Notes under the pieces: generated by a model
What the model was told of the DNA's origin: nothing
Seen by the model: the letters and a program-made list of their open reading frames with translations, nothing else
Databases searched by the model: none
Part shown: in pieces, positions 41,405 through 52,603 of the stretch
Position numbering within the stretch: position 1 is the stretch's first letter
Layout: every line of letters begins with the position of its first letter
Position numbers and translations under genes: made by a program
DNA from: Orientallactaga sibirica
Taxonomy: Eukaryota; Chordata; Mammalia; Rodentia; Dipodidae
Reading direction: 5' to 3'
Assembly (NCBI GenBank): GCA_036365145.1
Contig: JAEOAD010000026.1
Coordinates: 3,043,501-3,107,500 of the forward strand
Length of the DNA stretch: 64,000 nucleotides

Positions 41405-41639
41405 TTTTTTTTTTTTGACTCACTAAGTCAAGTTAGAGGTGTTTGCATGAGCATGGGTGGGAGGTTATTTCTGGAGAATGAGCAAATTACCCGTGGCTAC
41501 GTTACTGAAGAACGTGACTCTGCCTCTTCCCGAAGCAGGAGCAACCATTAGCTACTGTGGGACAGTTGGTCTTGTGAGCCCTCCCTTATCCATGCTGAAA
41601 TGTTGACACACTCGATCCTGTGTAGGAAGCCACAGCTGC
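39551..41639. repeat. Intergenic SINE and microsatellite cluster
   Basis: Contents in order: DIP-like + (39556-39760), B1 + (39785-39945), DIP-like + (39955-40190), a GA run (40244-40273), an old 7SL-like monomer with GCCTGTAGTCCCAGCTATTT (40305-40440, possibly a proto-B1), a B1 fragment (40533-40575), unique sequence, B1 + (40796-40945), DIP-like minus (40985-41160), B1 minus (41190-41345) and a TTTC/T-run (41353-41416). Positions 41417-41639 are unique. Confidence 0.7.
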
Positions 41640-42457
41640 TGTGAGTTCATGAGTGGGCTGCTGAGAAGAACGTGTATTCTGTAGTGTTTGGATGCGATGT
41701 TCTGTAAACCTTTGTGAAAGAAACATTGGAGCTAAATGGCATCATAGACCAAATGGAACTGTTTATTTATTTATTTAAGATTATTTTATTTTATTTATCT
41801 GAGAGAGAGAGAAAGGATGGGTGTACCAGGGACTCCAGCTGCTGCAAACGAACTCTAGACACATGTGCCACTTTGTGCATCTGGCCTACGTGGGTCCTGG
41901 GGAATCAAGCCTAGGTCCTTGGGCTTCGCAGGCAAACACCTTAACTGCTAAGCCATCTCTCTAGCCCTTCTTTATTTATCTTTGTCCAGATGACCTTCCT
42001 GATGGTGAGAGTCGTGTATTCAAGTCATTCACTATTACTCTGGTAGGGTTAATCTCCAACTTTGTAACTAGCAGCATTATTACTCTGGTAGGTTAATCTC
42101 TGACTTTGTAACTAGCAGCATTATTACTCTGGTAGGTTAATCTCTGACTTTGTAACTAGCAGCATTATTACTCTGGTAGGTTAATCTCTGACTTTGTAAC
42201 TAGCAGCATTTGTTGTATGAAATTGGGTGTACCTGTATTTGGTGTATATATGTTTAGAACTGTAATGGCCTCCTGCTGGACTGTTCCCTCCATCTATCAA
42301 GTAGCCTTCCTTATCTCTTCTGATTAATTTTGGTTTGAAGTCTATTTTACAGTAATGTCATCTGCTCGTTTCCTGGCTCCATTTCTTTGGGATCTCTTTT
42401 TCCATCCTTTCATCCTAAGGTAGTGTCTGTCCTTCAATGAGAGGGATGTTTCTTGGA

Positions 42458-42462
<5 letters not shown>
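41640..42462 (-). mobile_element. L1 ORF2-derived fragment, minus strand, interrupted
   Basis: The blocks 41640-41735 (including GCTGAGAAGAACGTGTATTC) and 41980-42462 (including GAAATTGGGTGTACCTGTAT and GAAGTCTATTTTACAG) resemble the antisense strand of LINE-1 ORF2. A minus-strand DIP-like SINE (about 41757-41968) was inserted between them. A 44-base tandem repeat lies inside the second block. The reading frame is decayed. Confidence 0.7.
42031..42210 (+). repeat. Four-copy 44-bp tandem repeat inside L1
   Basis: The string CTAGCAG recurs at 42068, 42112, 42156 and 42200, exactly 44 bases apart. Units read ATTATTACTCTGGTAGGTTA and on to GACTTTGTAACTAG. Units 2-4 are virtually identical, while the first differs slightly (GGGTTAATCTCCAAC). 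Recent local amplification is likely. Confidence 0.97.
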
Positions 42463-42502
<40 letters not shown>

Positions 42503-44134
42503 AGATGCAGTTTTCATTCTTTTTTAAAAAAATATTTTATTACTTATTTATTTATTTGAGAGAAAGAAATACAGAAATAGGCAGGTAAAGAGAGAAAGAA
42601 TGGGCGTGCCAGGGCCTCCAGCCACTGCAAACAAACTCCAGATGCGTGCGCCCCCTTGTGCATCTGGCTTACGTGGGTCTTGGAGAATCAAGCTCCAAAC
42701 CGGGGTCCTTAGGCTTCACAGGCAAGCATTTAACCACTAAGCCATCTCTCCAGCCTCCAGTTTTCATTCTTTAAAAAAATTTTTTTATTTACTTATTTGC
42801 AAATAAAGAGAGATAGATAGACAGAGAGAATGGATGCTCCAGGGCCTCCAGCCACTGCAAACAAACTCCAGATGCATGCACACTTTGTGCATCTGGCTTT
42901 ACATGAGTACTGGGAATAGAACCCAGATTGTTAGGCTTTGCAGGCAAACATCTTTAATCACTGAATCATCTCTCCAGCTGCCCCTCATTTTTCTTTTTAT
43001 TATTTTAAATGTTTTACCTGTATTTATTTATTAAAGAGAGAGACAGACAGGCAGGCAAATAGAGAATGGACACATCAGGACCTATAGCCACTGCATGAGC
43101 CACCATATACAGCTGGCTTATGTGGGTGCTGGGGAATTGAACCTGGGTCCTTAGGCTTCACAGGTAAGTGCCTTAACCACCAAGCCATCTCTCTAGCCCC
43201 CTTTTAAAAATATTTTATTTTATTATTTATTTTTTTTATTTTTGGTTTTTCGAGGTAGGGTCTCACTCTGGTCCAGGCTGACCTGGAATTCACTATGTAG
43301 TCTCAGGGTGGCCTCGAACTCTCGACGATCCTCCTACCTCTGCCTCCCAAGTGCTGGGATTAAAGGCGTGAGCCACCACGCCCGGCTTAAAAATATTTTA
43401 TTTTTGTTTATTTATTTGAGGGAGAGACAGAGAGAAAGAGAAGGAGAGAAAGAAAGAGTGAGAATGGGTGTGCCAGGGCCTTCTCCCACTGCAAACAAAC
43501 TCCAGAAGCATGTGCCACTTTGTGCTTCTGGCTTTATGTGGGTACTAGGGAGCTGAACCATCAGGCTTTGCAAGCAAGCACCTTTAACAGCTGAGCCATC
43601 TCTCCAGCCCGACTTTGGTATTTTAAACAAGAAATCACTCTAACCACTTGGGAACTTCCAGCTGTTGGGTGAGTTTTTCCCTGAGCTGGGTCTGGGCTGG
43701 CTTGGCCAGGGTCTAGGCCCAGGCCCAGCCAGGAGGGCCCCCGAGTCCTTACTCTGCACATGGGCTCCTTTACCCCCAGCAGCTCCCCACATGGCAAGGA
43801 ATCCTTGAACTTTCTTTCTTTTTTTTTTTTTTTTTTTTTTGTTTTTCCGAGGTAGGGTCTCACTCTAGCTCAGGCTGACCTGGAGTTCACTATGTAGTCT
43901 CAGGGTGGCCCTGAACTCTCGGCGATCCTCCTACCTCTGCCTCCCAAGTGTTGGGATTAAAGGCGTGCGCCACCACGCCCGGCTGAACTTTCTTTTCTCT
44001 CTTTTCTTCCTGCAGTTTTTCCAGGCCCTCTATGTGGCATCTCTAGCCACGTGGGATGGCTTCCCTTGGTTCTGTACTTCCCTCAATAAATATAATAATT
44101 TAATTTACAAAAATGAAATGCAACAAGAAATCGT
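42463..44134. repeat. Poly(A) run and minus-strand SINE cluster
   Basis: An A run of about 37 bases (42464-42500) is followed by minus DIP-like SINEs (42530-42755, 42770-42980, 43015-43200), B1 minus (43235-43388), DIP-like minus (43392-43610), about 200 unique bases, and B1 minus (43815-43985). Positions 43986-44134 are unassigned. Confidence 0.75.
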
Positions 44135-44300
44135 GGGCTCTTAAGAATGAATCCTCCAAAAGATCATGATATCAAACTGAAAAGAGAGACTGATTGAGAG
44201 GGGGAGGGGATATGATGGAGAGTGAACTTTCAAAGGGCAAAGGACAATATGGGATATTGTCTACAATTAAAGAAGTTGTCAATAAAAAGTAAACTAAAAA
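44135..44300 (+). mobile_element. L1 3' end fragment
   Basis: This segment (AAAAGAGAGACTGATTGAGAG, then GGGATATGATGGAGAGTG and GATATTGTCTAC, ending in AATAAAAAGT) is closely similar to 47080-47205. It matches the purine-rich 3' UTR end that I recognise from rodent L1 elements. Confidence 0.7.
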
Positions 44301-45889
44301 AAAAATAGGCCGGGCGTGGTGGCACACGCCTTTAATCCCAGCACTCAGGAGGCAGAGGTAGGAGGATCGCCAAGAGTTCGAGGCCACCCTGAGACTACAT
44401 AGTTAATTCCAGGTCAACCTGGACCAGAGTGAAACCCTACCTCGCAAAACCAAAATAATAATAATAATAAATAAAATAATAATAATAATAAAAAGAATGA
44501 ATCCTCCAATCAAGGAAAGGCCAGTGCCTGGAGTAGGTATCTCCCCTTGCCAGATCCTTCTCTCCGACACAGTGGTCACATGAGTCGCACAGGTGTCAGT
44601 CACCACACCTGCTCCACCACTGGTTTCCAAGTGGGACTCGATGACGTCATGCGTACTGTGGCCTCGACTGCTGAGGGGTGACATGGTGACTTCATCCTCC
44701 TCAGTCGTCTGCTCTTTCTTGAAGAGGTGAAGTTGACCGTGTCAGAGAAAGCCCCAGAACATGATAATCTCACTCTTCACTTCACCCCCACTGGCTAACG
44801 TGCATTCCCCATGGCAGCTCCGAGCCTGTCACTGCCTCTTCAAAGAGCGGCTGGTTTCCATGGAAACCAGAGAGCGCTGCTGGAAATTGCAAATCAGGAT
44901 GTCCAAAGGCTGCCTCTGCAGGATGCTTCCTCTATCCTGATTTCCAAAAGAAAAGCATTGCAAGGGCTCAGGGGAGACGAGCAATCCGGAGACTGGTTTG
45001 ACAGCCTTGTCACATCCCGGCACCCTGTCTGGTTCATGGCCTTTTCGAGACCAGCCACAGGATGAGGAACTGAGGGCTCCTGACTTCCAGTGTGAGCGTG
45101 TTAATGCACCAGGAAGCCAGCTTGCCATTCGGATGGTTTAAACCCTGACAGGACAGTAGAGAACATGCTTAGAAACGCTGTCACTACACAGACCCAAAGC
45201 CTCCTGCATGCTCATCTCCTTTTCCTTAATTTTCATTCCCTGGACTTCTCAGCAGTGACAGTCTTTCACAGTTCCTCCCAGATCCCCCACCAAGTCCCTT
45301 CTGGGCCCTCACATTCCACGGTCAGCCACCTCCAGTCCATGGCTGTGAATATACAACCTCAGAAACCACTAGACATCTGACACAGCCTGGCTTGATCACA
45401 CCTGCAATGATTGTGAGAAGAAACAGCAAGGCCCATGAGGTCTTCAAGTCCGTGCAAATCCTGGGGGTTAAGCGAGGTTTGGGGGGCCAAGACCGGTGTG
45501 GCTTGGGTAACTTGAGCAGGCTGGGGACACACAGAAACCTTTTTTCTTTGGTTTTGGGTTTTTCAAGGTAGAGTCTCACTCTAGCCCAGGCTGACCTAAA
45601 GTTCACTATGTAGTCTCAGGGTGGCCTTGAACACATAGCAATCCTCTTACCTCTGCCCCCTGAGTGCTGGGATTAGAGGCATGCACCACCAACCACGTCC
45701 AGCTCAGAAACCATTTGACCACTCCTGAATCAAAATGTGTACATTACAGATCTGCCTACACCCCACCCCCCCCATCAGAAGTTTTAAAAATTCTTTCTCC
45801 TGGGCTGGAGAGATGGCTTAGCAGTTAAGGCGCCTGCCTCCTAAGCCTAAGAACGCTGGTTCCAATCTCCAGGTCCCATGTTTAGCCAG
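44301..45889. repeat. B1, AAT microsatellite, unique intergenic sequence
   Basis: A plus-strand B1 (44308-44450) has an AAT microsatellite tail (44453-44493). Positions 44495-45540 are unique and hold no supported gene. A B1 minus (45545-45705) and the truncated 5' part of a long-form DIP-like SINE + (45804-45889) follow. The latter is cut exactly at the start of the large inverted repeat. Confidence 0.65.
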
Positions 45890-46768
45890 ATGTGGGTGTG
45901 GACATTAAAAGAAGTGCTTACTGGGTAGTTTGGTGAGCACTGTATATACATTTAGCGAGACACCAGCAGACATTACACCCTTAGGGCCCATGACTACCAC
46001 TGTCGTAGATTTCAGTGTCAGGATGTATACCCTCCCATGGAGCGGGCCTCCAGTCCAATTTCTCTCTTCTATTTTGATGTCATCAAGATAGGGTCTCACT
46101 GTAGTCCAGGCTGACCTACAATTCACTATGTAGTCTCAGGGTGGCCTCGAACTCATGGCGGTCCTCCTATCTCTGCCTCCCAAGTGCTGGGATTAAAGGC
46201 GTGCGCCACCACGCCCGGCTACGTTTCACTTTCAAACAGGAACACAGTGACTCAGGAGAGGCAAAGGGGGAAACAAGCAGGTTCTCCTTTCAAATGACAG
46301 CGACCACGGGGGTTGGGGGACAGGGGGACTCAAAATTCACCAAAGTGCCAAGACAAAGGGGCAGTGGAATGTTCAGCACTGAGTGAGATGCCTCTATCAC
46401 ACCCTCTGTGGCTCAGGGACCGTTGTGGAAGAGGCAGTGGAAAGAATGTAAGAGCCAAAGGAAGGGGAGGAGTGCAATACTGTCTTCCAGACCCAAAGTG
46501 GCCGTCGGTGTTCATGACCTCACAGTGCCTGATGCTACCTACACAGGACCTGCTTATTAGGAGGGAAAACATGATGACATCAAAATAGAAGAGAGAAATT
46601 GGACTGGAGGCCCGCTCCATGGGAGGGAATACATCCTGATACTGAAAATCTACGACAGTGGTAGTCATGGGCCCTAAGGGTGTAATGTCTGCTGGTGTCT
46701 GGCTAAATGTATATACAGTGCTCACCAAACTACCCAGTAAGCACTTCTTTTAATGTCCACACCCACAT
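45890..46768. repeat. Inverted repeat, 196-bp arms, made of L1 3' UTR
   Basis: The left arm 45890-46085 and right arm 46572-46768 are near-perfect reverse complements (one-base length difference, few mismatches). The left arm opens ATGTGGGTGTGGACATTAAA and the right arm ends with its complement. Between them lie a minus-strand B1 (46086-46222) and plus-oriented L1 3' UTR-like sequence (46245-46571). The arms themselves continue into L1 3' UTR on the right side. Confidence 0.93.
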
Positions 46769-47220
46769 ATTAATGCTACTCTCACTTTTGGTTAGAGAAG
46801 CTTCTCTTTTCAGATGGTGGCAAACTTGGGATGACTCAGAAGGTACCATGGTACTGAGAAGAAGAGACAGAGGAGTGCTCAGCACTGAAACATCTCAAAC
46901 CTACCTTCCAAGGCTCAGGGTCCATTGCGGAAGGGGGGGGGGCGTAAGAATGTAAGAGCCAAAGGAAGAGTAGGACTCCTTACAACATGCTCCTCCAGAC
47001 ACAAAATGGCTGAATATCCATGACCTCACAGTGCCTGACACTACCTACAAAAGACCATCATAATAGGAGGAAAAGATGATGACATCAAACTGAAAAGAGA
47101 GGCTGATTGAGAGGGGGAGGGGATATGATGGAGAGTGGAGTTTCAAAGGGGAAAGTGGGGAGGGAGGGCATATTGTCTACAGTTAAAGGAGTTTTCAATA
47201 AAAATAAATAAATAAAATAA
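46245..47220 (+). mobile_element. L1 3' UTR with repeated modules
   Basis: Two related blocks follow each other. The first (46290-46600: TTCAGCACTGA, AAGAGCCAAAGGAAG, CATGACCTCACAGTGCCTGA, GATGACATCAAAATAGA) and the second (46770-47205: CTCAGCACTGAAACATC, AAGAGCCAAAGGAAG, CATGACCTCACAGTGCCTGA, GATGACATCAAACTGAAAAG) carry the same motifs in the same order. The right inverted-repeat arm sits between them. The second ends with ATATTGTCTACAG and AATAAAAATAAA, as an L1 tail would. Confidence 0.7.
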
Positions 47221-49359
47221 AAATAAATTAATTTTAAAAATAGAAGAGAGAGAGAAAGCGGAGAGATGACTTAGTGGTTAAGGCGCATGCCTGCAAAGCC
47301 TAAGGACCCAAGTTCGATTCTCCAGGTCCTATGTAAGCCAGATGCACATGGTGGCACATGCATCTGGAATTTGCTTGCAGTGGCTAGAGGCTCTAGCACG
47401 CCCATTCTCACTCTCTCTCTCTCTCTCTCTGTCTCAAATAAATAAATGAATAAATAAATAAATAAAATCTAAAAAAAAATAGAAGAGGGCATAGTTGGAA
47501 AGAAGGGATTCAATGGGGGGGGATTGGGGAGGGTGATAGGAGAGGGATATGATCTTGGTATATTGTCTATATTTATGGAAATTGTCAATACAAAGTTGCA
47601 AAGAAAACAAGCAGGTAGAAAGACAGCTGAAGTCTTGGGAAGACATTCTAATGAATTCGTTTACTCCCATGTAGCAAAGCTGGTCCTCCCGTCGTCACAG
47701 GCAGTGGGAAGCTGCCTGGCTCTACGTATTTTGCACCCTAAGCAAGAATTTCATCTTCTGCTCAGACACTGAGTGGATGTGAACAACACTTGATTGGATT
47801 AGCTCACGGTGATTTAATGTGTTCTTGGAACACATTCATCATTTGACAACTCCTGCGAGTGGCGGTGCTTTCTGGACAGAGAGAATTACTCACGTGTCTA
47901 TGCCAAGCGACCCAATGATGTCACCCAGCGTGAGAGATTCATTTGAAGAAGGCTGTAAACTTGTCTTCTGGTGTCATTCCTCAGGCGCCACCCACATCTT
48001 TCTTTTTTTTTTTAAATAAAATTCTTTATTTGCAAGTAGAGAGAGAGAGGAAGAGATAGAAGAGAAACACGCACAGAGAGAGAAAATGAGTGTGCCAGGG
48101 CCTGCCACCATTGCAAACGAACTCCAGATGCATGCACCATGGCTTTATGTGGGTACTGGGGAATTGAACCCGGGTCATCAGGCTTTGCAAGCAAGTACCT
48201 TAACCACTGAACCATCTCTTCAGTCCCGTCCCCTTTTTGAGACAGGGTCTTGAATTGGCCTGGAGCTCATTTACTAAGCTAGACTGGCACACCAGGAGCC
48301 GCAGGATCTCTGCCTGTCTATGCCTCCCCAGAAGTGGGATTATAAAGACCCACCACCATAGCCAGCTTCTTCTTGTGAGTTCTGAGCATCAACTCAGGTC
48401 CTCATTCTTGCACTGTACACAAGAATATCTTATTATTTATTTGCAAGGAGAGAGATGGAGGGAGGGAGGGAGGAAGGAAGGGAGGAAGAGAATAAGAATG
48501 GGCACTCAGACCGGGCATGGTGGCGCATGCCTTTAATCCTAGCACTTGGGTAGCAGAGGTAGGAGGATCATCATGAGTTTGAGGCCACCCTGAGACTACA
48601 TAGTGAATTCCAGGTCAGCCTGAGCTAGTGTGAGACCCTACCTCAGAAAACAAACAAACAAACAAACAAACAAACAAAAAAAAAGATATCTTTTAAACCC
48701 TAATTTTCTTTATTTGTATTTGTTTATTTGTGGGAGAGAGAGCGAGAGAAAGAGAGAGAGAGAGAGAGAGAGTATGAGCTCACCAGGGCCTCTTGCAGCT
48801 GCAAACAAAGTCCAGGCTCATATACCATTTTGTGTGGCTTTACGCGCGTTCTGGGGAATTGAATCCCAGCCAGCAAGCTTTTGCCTTTAACCACTGAGCC
48901 CTCTTCCCAACCCAGGCGGTGCTTTTTCTGAGCGATAGTCTTTGGTATGTGTGCCCACACTGTGTCTTACTTAAGCAGAGCACACTCGTGTGTTCCAGTG
49001 ATTCCACATAAATCTGTTTGCTGTGTGGATGGACATCGGCCATGTGAAATGATACCACCAGTGTAAGTCTGTCTTCTTTGCTGTATAATTGGTTTGGAAG
49101 CTTGACCCACATTGTTACCCATACATCTAGCCCCTCCTTTCCAGGAGCTCCAGTGCATTACGTCATACGAGAACAACAATTCCTGTGCCCGCGCTGCAAA
49201 CATAGAGAAAAGTAAAATGATTGGTTCTTAGTTTCATTTGATGTTGTTGTTATTGTTTCTTGCCATACAGAGTCCCTAGGGGCTCAGGCTGGCCTGGAAT
49301 TCTCCTTCCTTCCTTGGCCTCCCAAGTGCGGGGATTCCAGACATATGGCACTGATCCCA
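47221..49359. repeat. Intergenic SINEs and an L1-tail-like segment
   Basis: Contents in order: DIP-like + (47255-47470), an L1 3'-end-like purine segment ending ATGGAAATTGTCAATACAAA (47475-47595), unique sequence (47600-48000), DIP-like minus (48010-48225), B4-like minus (48230-48410), a truncated DIP-like minus (48425-48510), B1 + with AAAC tail (48511-48680), DIP-like minus (48700-48915), unique sequence (48916-49250) and an old B1 minus (49255-49359). Confidence 0.68.
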
Positions 49360-50225
49360 GCTACACCGCCGGTCCTCAGTGTGGGCATATTTGTTGTCAG
49401 GACAGATATATTCTAAATCACTTTCCAAAGTGCCCGCTCCACTTCCCTAAGACACATCCTCTGTAGGCTTGCTGTGACCTTGAGTGGGCCGGGTGTGTTG
49501 TCACTCAAGGATCCATCTGCGGGAGTATAATAACGGGCTGGGAGTCTAGAGTGGGGCTGAAATGACAGACCTCAGGAAGACACAGTGACGGCCAAGCCAA
49601 AGGGGGGCAATTGAGATTCACCGGGTCCTCGGCTCGGCCCCTCCATTAGCACAGCGACGCTGTATCTGCCGTTCTCACCCTGGAGTCCCCTGTGCAAAGG
49701 TCGGATGCCCTTTTCTGGCGGAACTCACCCCCAAACTTAATAGAGGCATAGGACATTTTCACGTGCTGAGACTCTGGGCAAATTGAAACAACCGAAACGT
49801 CCAGAAGGGTTAGGGAGATTGTGTCTGCAATCTGGCCATTAAACAAATAAATACTCTTAACAAATTCCGAGCAATCTAACTGCACCGGTCACAGATAATG
49901 ACAGGATTGATAGACACTATTAATTCATAATGGACTGCAGATGGCCGGGCCCAGGCATGGAACACACTGGAAAGTGAATGAAAAATAGCTTTCCTTTTCT
50001 ACTCTGTCATGGGGGTGGGGGTGCTCCAAGCAAATGCAGAAGTGCCTTGAATGAGGCTAAATGTGGGCAACTTTCTAAATGTGAAGTGGGACGCAGTCCC
50101 CCTTCCTTCCCCAGCCTACCCAAGCACCTCCCTGTGTACTACCCACGTTTTGAGCAGACATCTGGGGCATTTTGTGGCTTCCTGACTATGACCATTAGAC
50201 TCAGGAATGACCCTCACGGGCTTCT
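49360..50225. other. Repeat-free intergenic stretch, candidate regulatory element
   Basis: This is the longest stretch between the two genes with no SINE, LINE or simple repeat that I can see in an otherwise saturated region. Positions 49590-49990 carry TCACGTGCTGAG (an E-box), ACTATTAATTCATAATGG (homeodomain-type core) and GCAGATGG (a second E-box). No ORF of interest is present. Function is inferred from repeat exclusion and motif content only. Confidence 0.4.
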
Positions 50226-52069
50226 GTTTTCTTCCTTCCTTCCTTCCTTCCTTTTTTATAAAATACTTTATTTATTTATTTAACAGAAATGGACGGGGAG
50301 AGAAAGAGAGAGAATGGGCTCACCAGGGCCTCCAGCCACTGCAAATGAACTCCAGATGCCTGCACCTCCTTGTGCATCTGGCTAATGTGAGTCCTGGGGA
50401 ATCGAACCTAGGTCCTTTGGCTTTGCAGGCAAATGCCTTAACTGCTAAGCCACCCCTCTAGCCCTATTTTATTTATTTCTAGTTATTTATTTGAGAGACA
50501 TAAAGAGGGAGGGGAGAGAGAGAGAGACACAGAGAGAGAATGGGCTCTCCAGGGCATCCAGCCACGGCAAACGAACTCTAGATACATGCACCACCTTGTG
50601 CATCTGGCTTACGTGGGTCCTGAGGAACTGAACCTGGACCCTTTCGCTTTGCAGGCAACCGTCTTAACCGCTAAGCCATCTCTCCAGCCCATGGGCTTCT
50701 GTTTTGAGCATTTCTTCCTCCACCGGTGGCATGATTTGGGGGCAAATGTGGAAGCTTTAGGAGGTGGGTATTTTGTTGGTGCACTGTGGGGGATGGGCCT
50801 TTGAAGGTTATAGCCAGTCACCCTTCCTGTTTCGCCACCTGCTTCCTGGCCCCTGTGATGTGAGGAAACTCTACCACACGCTCCCGTGGCCCTGAACTTC
50901 ACTGTGCCTTTCCTGCCATGATGAACTGTCAGCCCAAATAGATCTTTTCTCCCTGAAGTTGTTTCTGTCAGCTCTTTTGGTCCCAAAAGTAACTATATCT
51001 CAACTCTATGGACTTTGGTTTATTTTAGTAAAATAAGAAAATGTGTTTGTTTGTTTGTTTTGGTTTTTCGAGGTAGGGTCTCACTCTAGCTCAGGCTGAC
51101 CTGGAATTCACTCTGTAGTCTCAGGGTGGCCTTGAACTCACGGTGATCCTCCTACCTCTGCCTCCCGAGTGATGGGATTAAAGGCGTGCGCCACCACGCC
51201 CGGCTTAAAATAAGAAAATGTGTACTACCTTTGGGGCTACTGAATGGGTGAGGTGAGGTGGGCTCCAGAAGATGACTGAGGCCCATTCTAGGGCTCCGAG
51301 AGGTGGGCTCGGAGGCAGGGGTGGCTTGAATACTGGGAGAAGGTGGAGATGGCTTCTAAGACGGGAAGGAGGTGGGTTGTGGGAGGAGGAAGTAGTTTCC
51401 AGGGAGGAAGTGGCTCCCAGGCCGGGAGGAGGTGGGTTCTGGGACGGGGTGTTTCTAGGACAAGCTTAGAGATGGATCTTGGCCATAGACAAGGACTGCG
51501 GGCCATGGCAAAGATGAACACGCCACATGGAAGCCCTAGGTTGGAGGACAGGGACAGATGGGCTGTGGGCTGGCCATCCCACTCCATGCTCCCAGAACCC
51601 TCCCCTGCACTGTTCTCCTGGAGCCCAGAACGAAGTCCTATAACCACACTTAGCTTCCCGGTCTCCTGCAGGCCCTGTTCAACAACCGCTTCTTTGGGCA
51701 GCCCCCCACTCTCCTACCTCGCTACGCTCCTCCTGCCCTGAACTTGTTCCCCCTTCCTGCCACTCTGTGAGGCTGTAACTGTAGTGCCCAGCAGTGCCCC
51801 CACATGATACCTAGCAGCAGTACCCAGCTACTTAGCAGCAGTAACAACGGCCACCTAGACTCACTAGACTGGGCAGGCGCCGGACTGCACAGCTCACTCT
51901 GTTCAGGAGCCCAGGGCCAGGTATTGAGGCTGCCTGACCCCCGATTTAATATTTGCATGGGATCGATCCATGGGTTCTCCATACGGGGCTTGTGGAGCCA
52001 TCCATCAAGGCCCGAGTGGAGAGAGGAAATGATGGAGGTGGAAAGAGGATGAATGCAGGAGGGACTGAA
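50226..52069. repeat. SINEs and purine-rich sequence upstream of ASPHD2
   Basis: Contents in order: a TTCC run (50230-50255), DIP-like minus copies (50260-50464, 50470-50690), unique sequence (50690-51040), and B1 minus (51055-51205). A degenerate G-rich array of GGAGGTGGGTTC-like units (about 51245-51450) follows, then about 600 unique bases leading into the CpG island. Confidence 0.65.
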
Positions 52070-52314
52070 AAACGACGCGGATGCTGCTCCCCAATGAACA
52101 CGCCTTGGGGACCCAGCCTCTGGTCGCCTGCACGAACCCAGGCGCGAGTGCGCGCTGCACGACCTCTGGGGAGCACCCCACCCACCCCCCCGCCACTTCG
52201 CGGGTGCGCGCAGGCATCCGGGCGCACGCGTGGCAGGTGTGTGCGCGCGCGCTGGGGGCGGGGGAGAAGGACCCTGCCCCCGCCCCGTCCCGCCCGGCCG
52301 CCCCCTCCCGCGCG

Positions 52315-52333
52315 GCATTCTGGGAGTTGTAGT
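52315..52333 (-). promoter_or_regulatory. ASPHD2: ZNF143/STAF (SBS) binding motif
   Basis: The minus strand reads ACTACAACTCCCAGAATGC, a full-length match to the known ACTACANNTCCCAGAATGC promoter motif bound by ZNF143. This motif is typical of TATA-less CpG-island promoters and lies close to the start of transcription. It fits the position just downstream of the GC boxes. Confidence 0.88.
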
Positions 52334-52603
52334 CCCCGCGGCGCGGCGGAGCGCAGCGCGGCGTCGGCAGTGGCTCGGGGTGGGAGGAGGTGGGGTGGTG
52401 GGGGGCACACGCGGTGGCTCGGCTTGGCCGGAGCTTCGGCGGCGGCGGCGTGGGCCGGGCTGTGGCTCCGCGGAGCGGGCTGGGGCTGGGGCTGGGCGGT
52501 GGGGGTGTCGTGGCGTGGGGGAGAGGAGAAGGGGAGGCGTCTGCGCATCCCGCCTTCGGGTGCCCCCTCCCCCCACCGCAGCCGCCCGCGAGCCCCGGCA
52601 CAG
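52334..52603 (+). other. ASPHD2: ASPHD2 exon 1, non-coding (5' end approximate)
   Basis: The 3' border is CCGGCACAG followed by GTAAGAAG, a near-consensus donor starting at 52604. The 5' end is a guess based on the promoter motifs. No translation start leading into exon 2 in frame was identified, so it is treated as 5' UTR. Confidence 0.65.

Noticed and set aside
42031..42210. Regular 44-base repeats resembling a CRISPR array
   Set aside because: The units are directly adjacent with no unique spacers, sit in an L1 fragment, and the genome is a mammal's.
51722..52576. 284-codon open frame on the minus strand across the ASPHD2 CpG island (and overlapping long frames on both strands)
   Set aside because: Proline, arginine and alanine-rich composition is what G+C-rich DNA gives in any frame. 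There is no family resemblance and no splice context.
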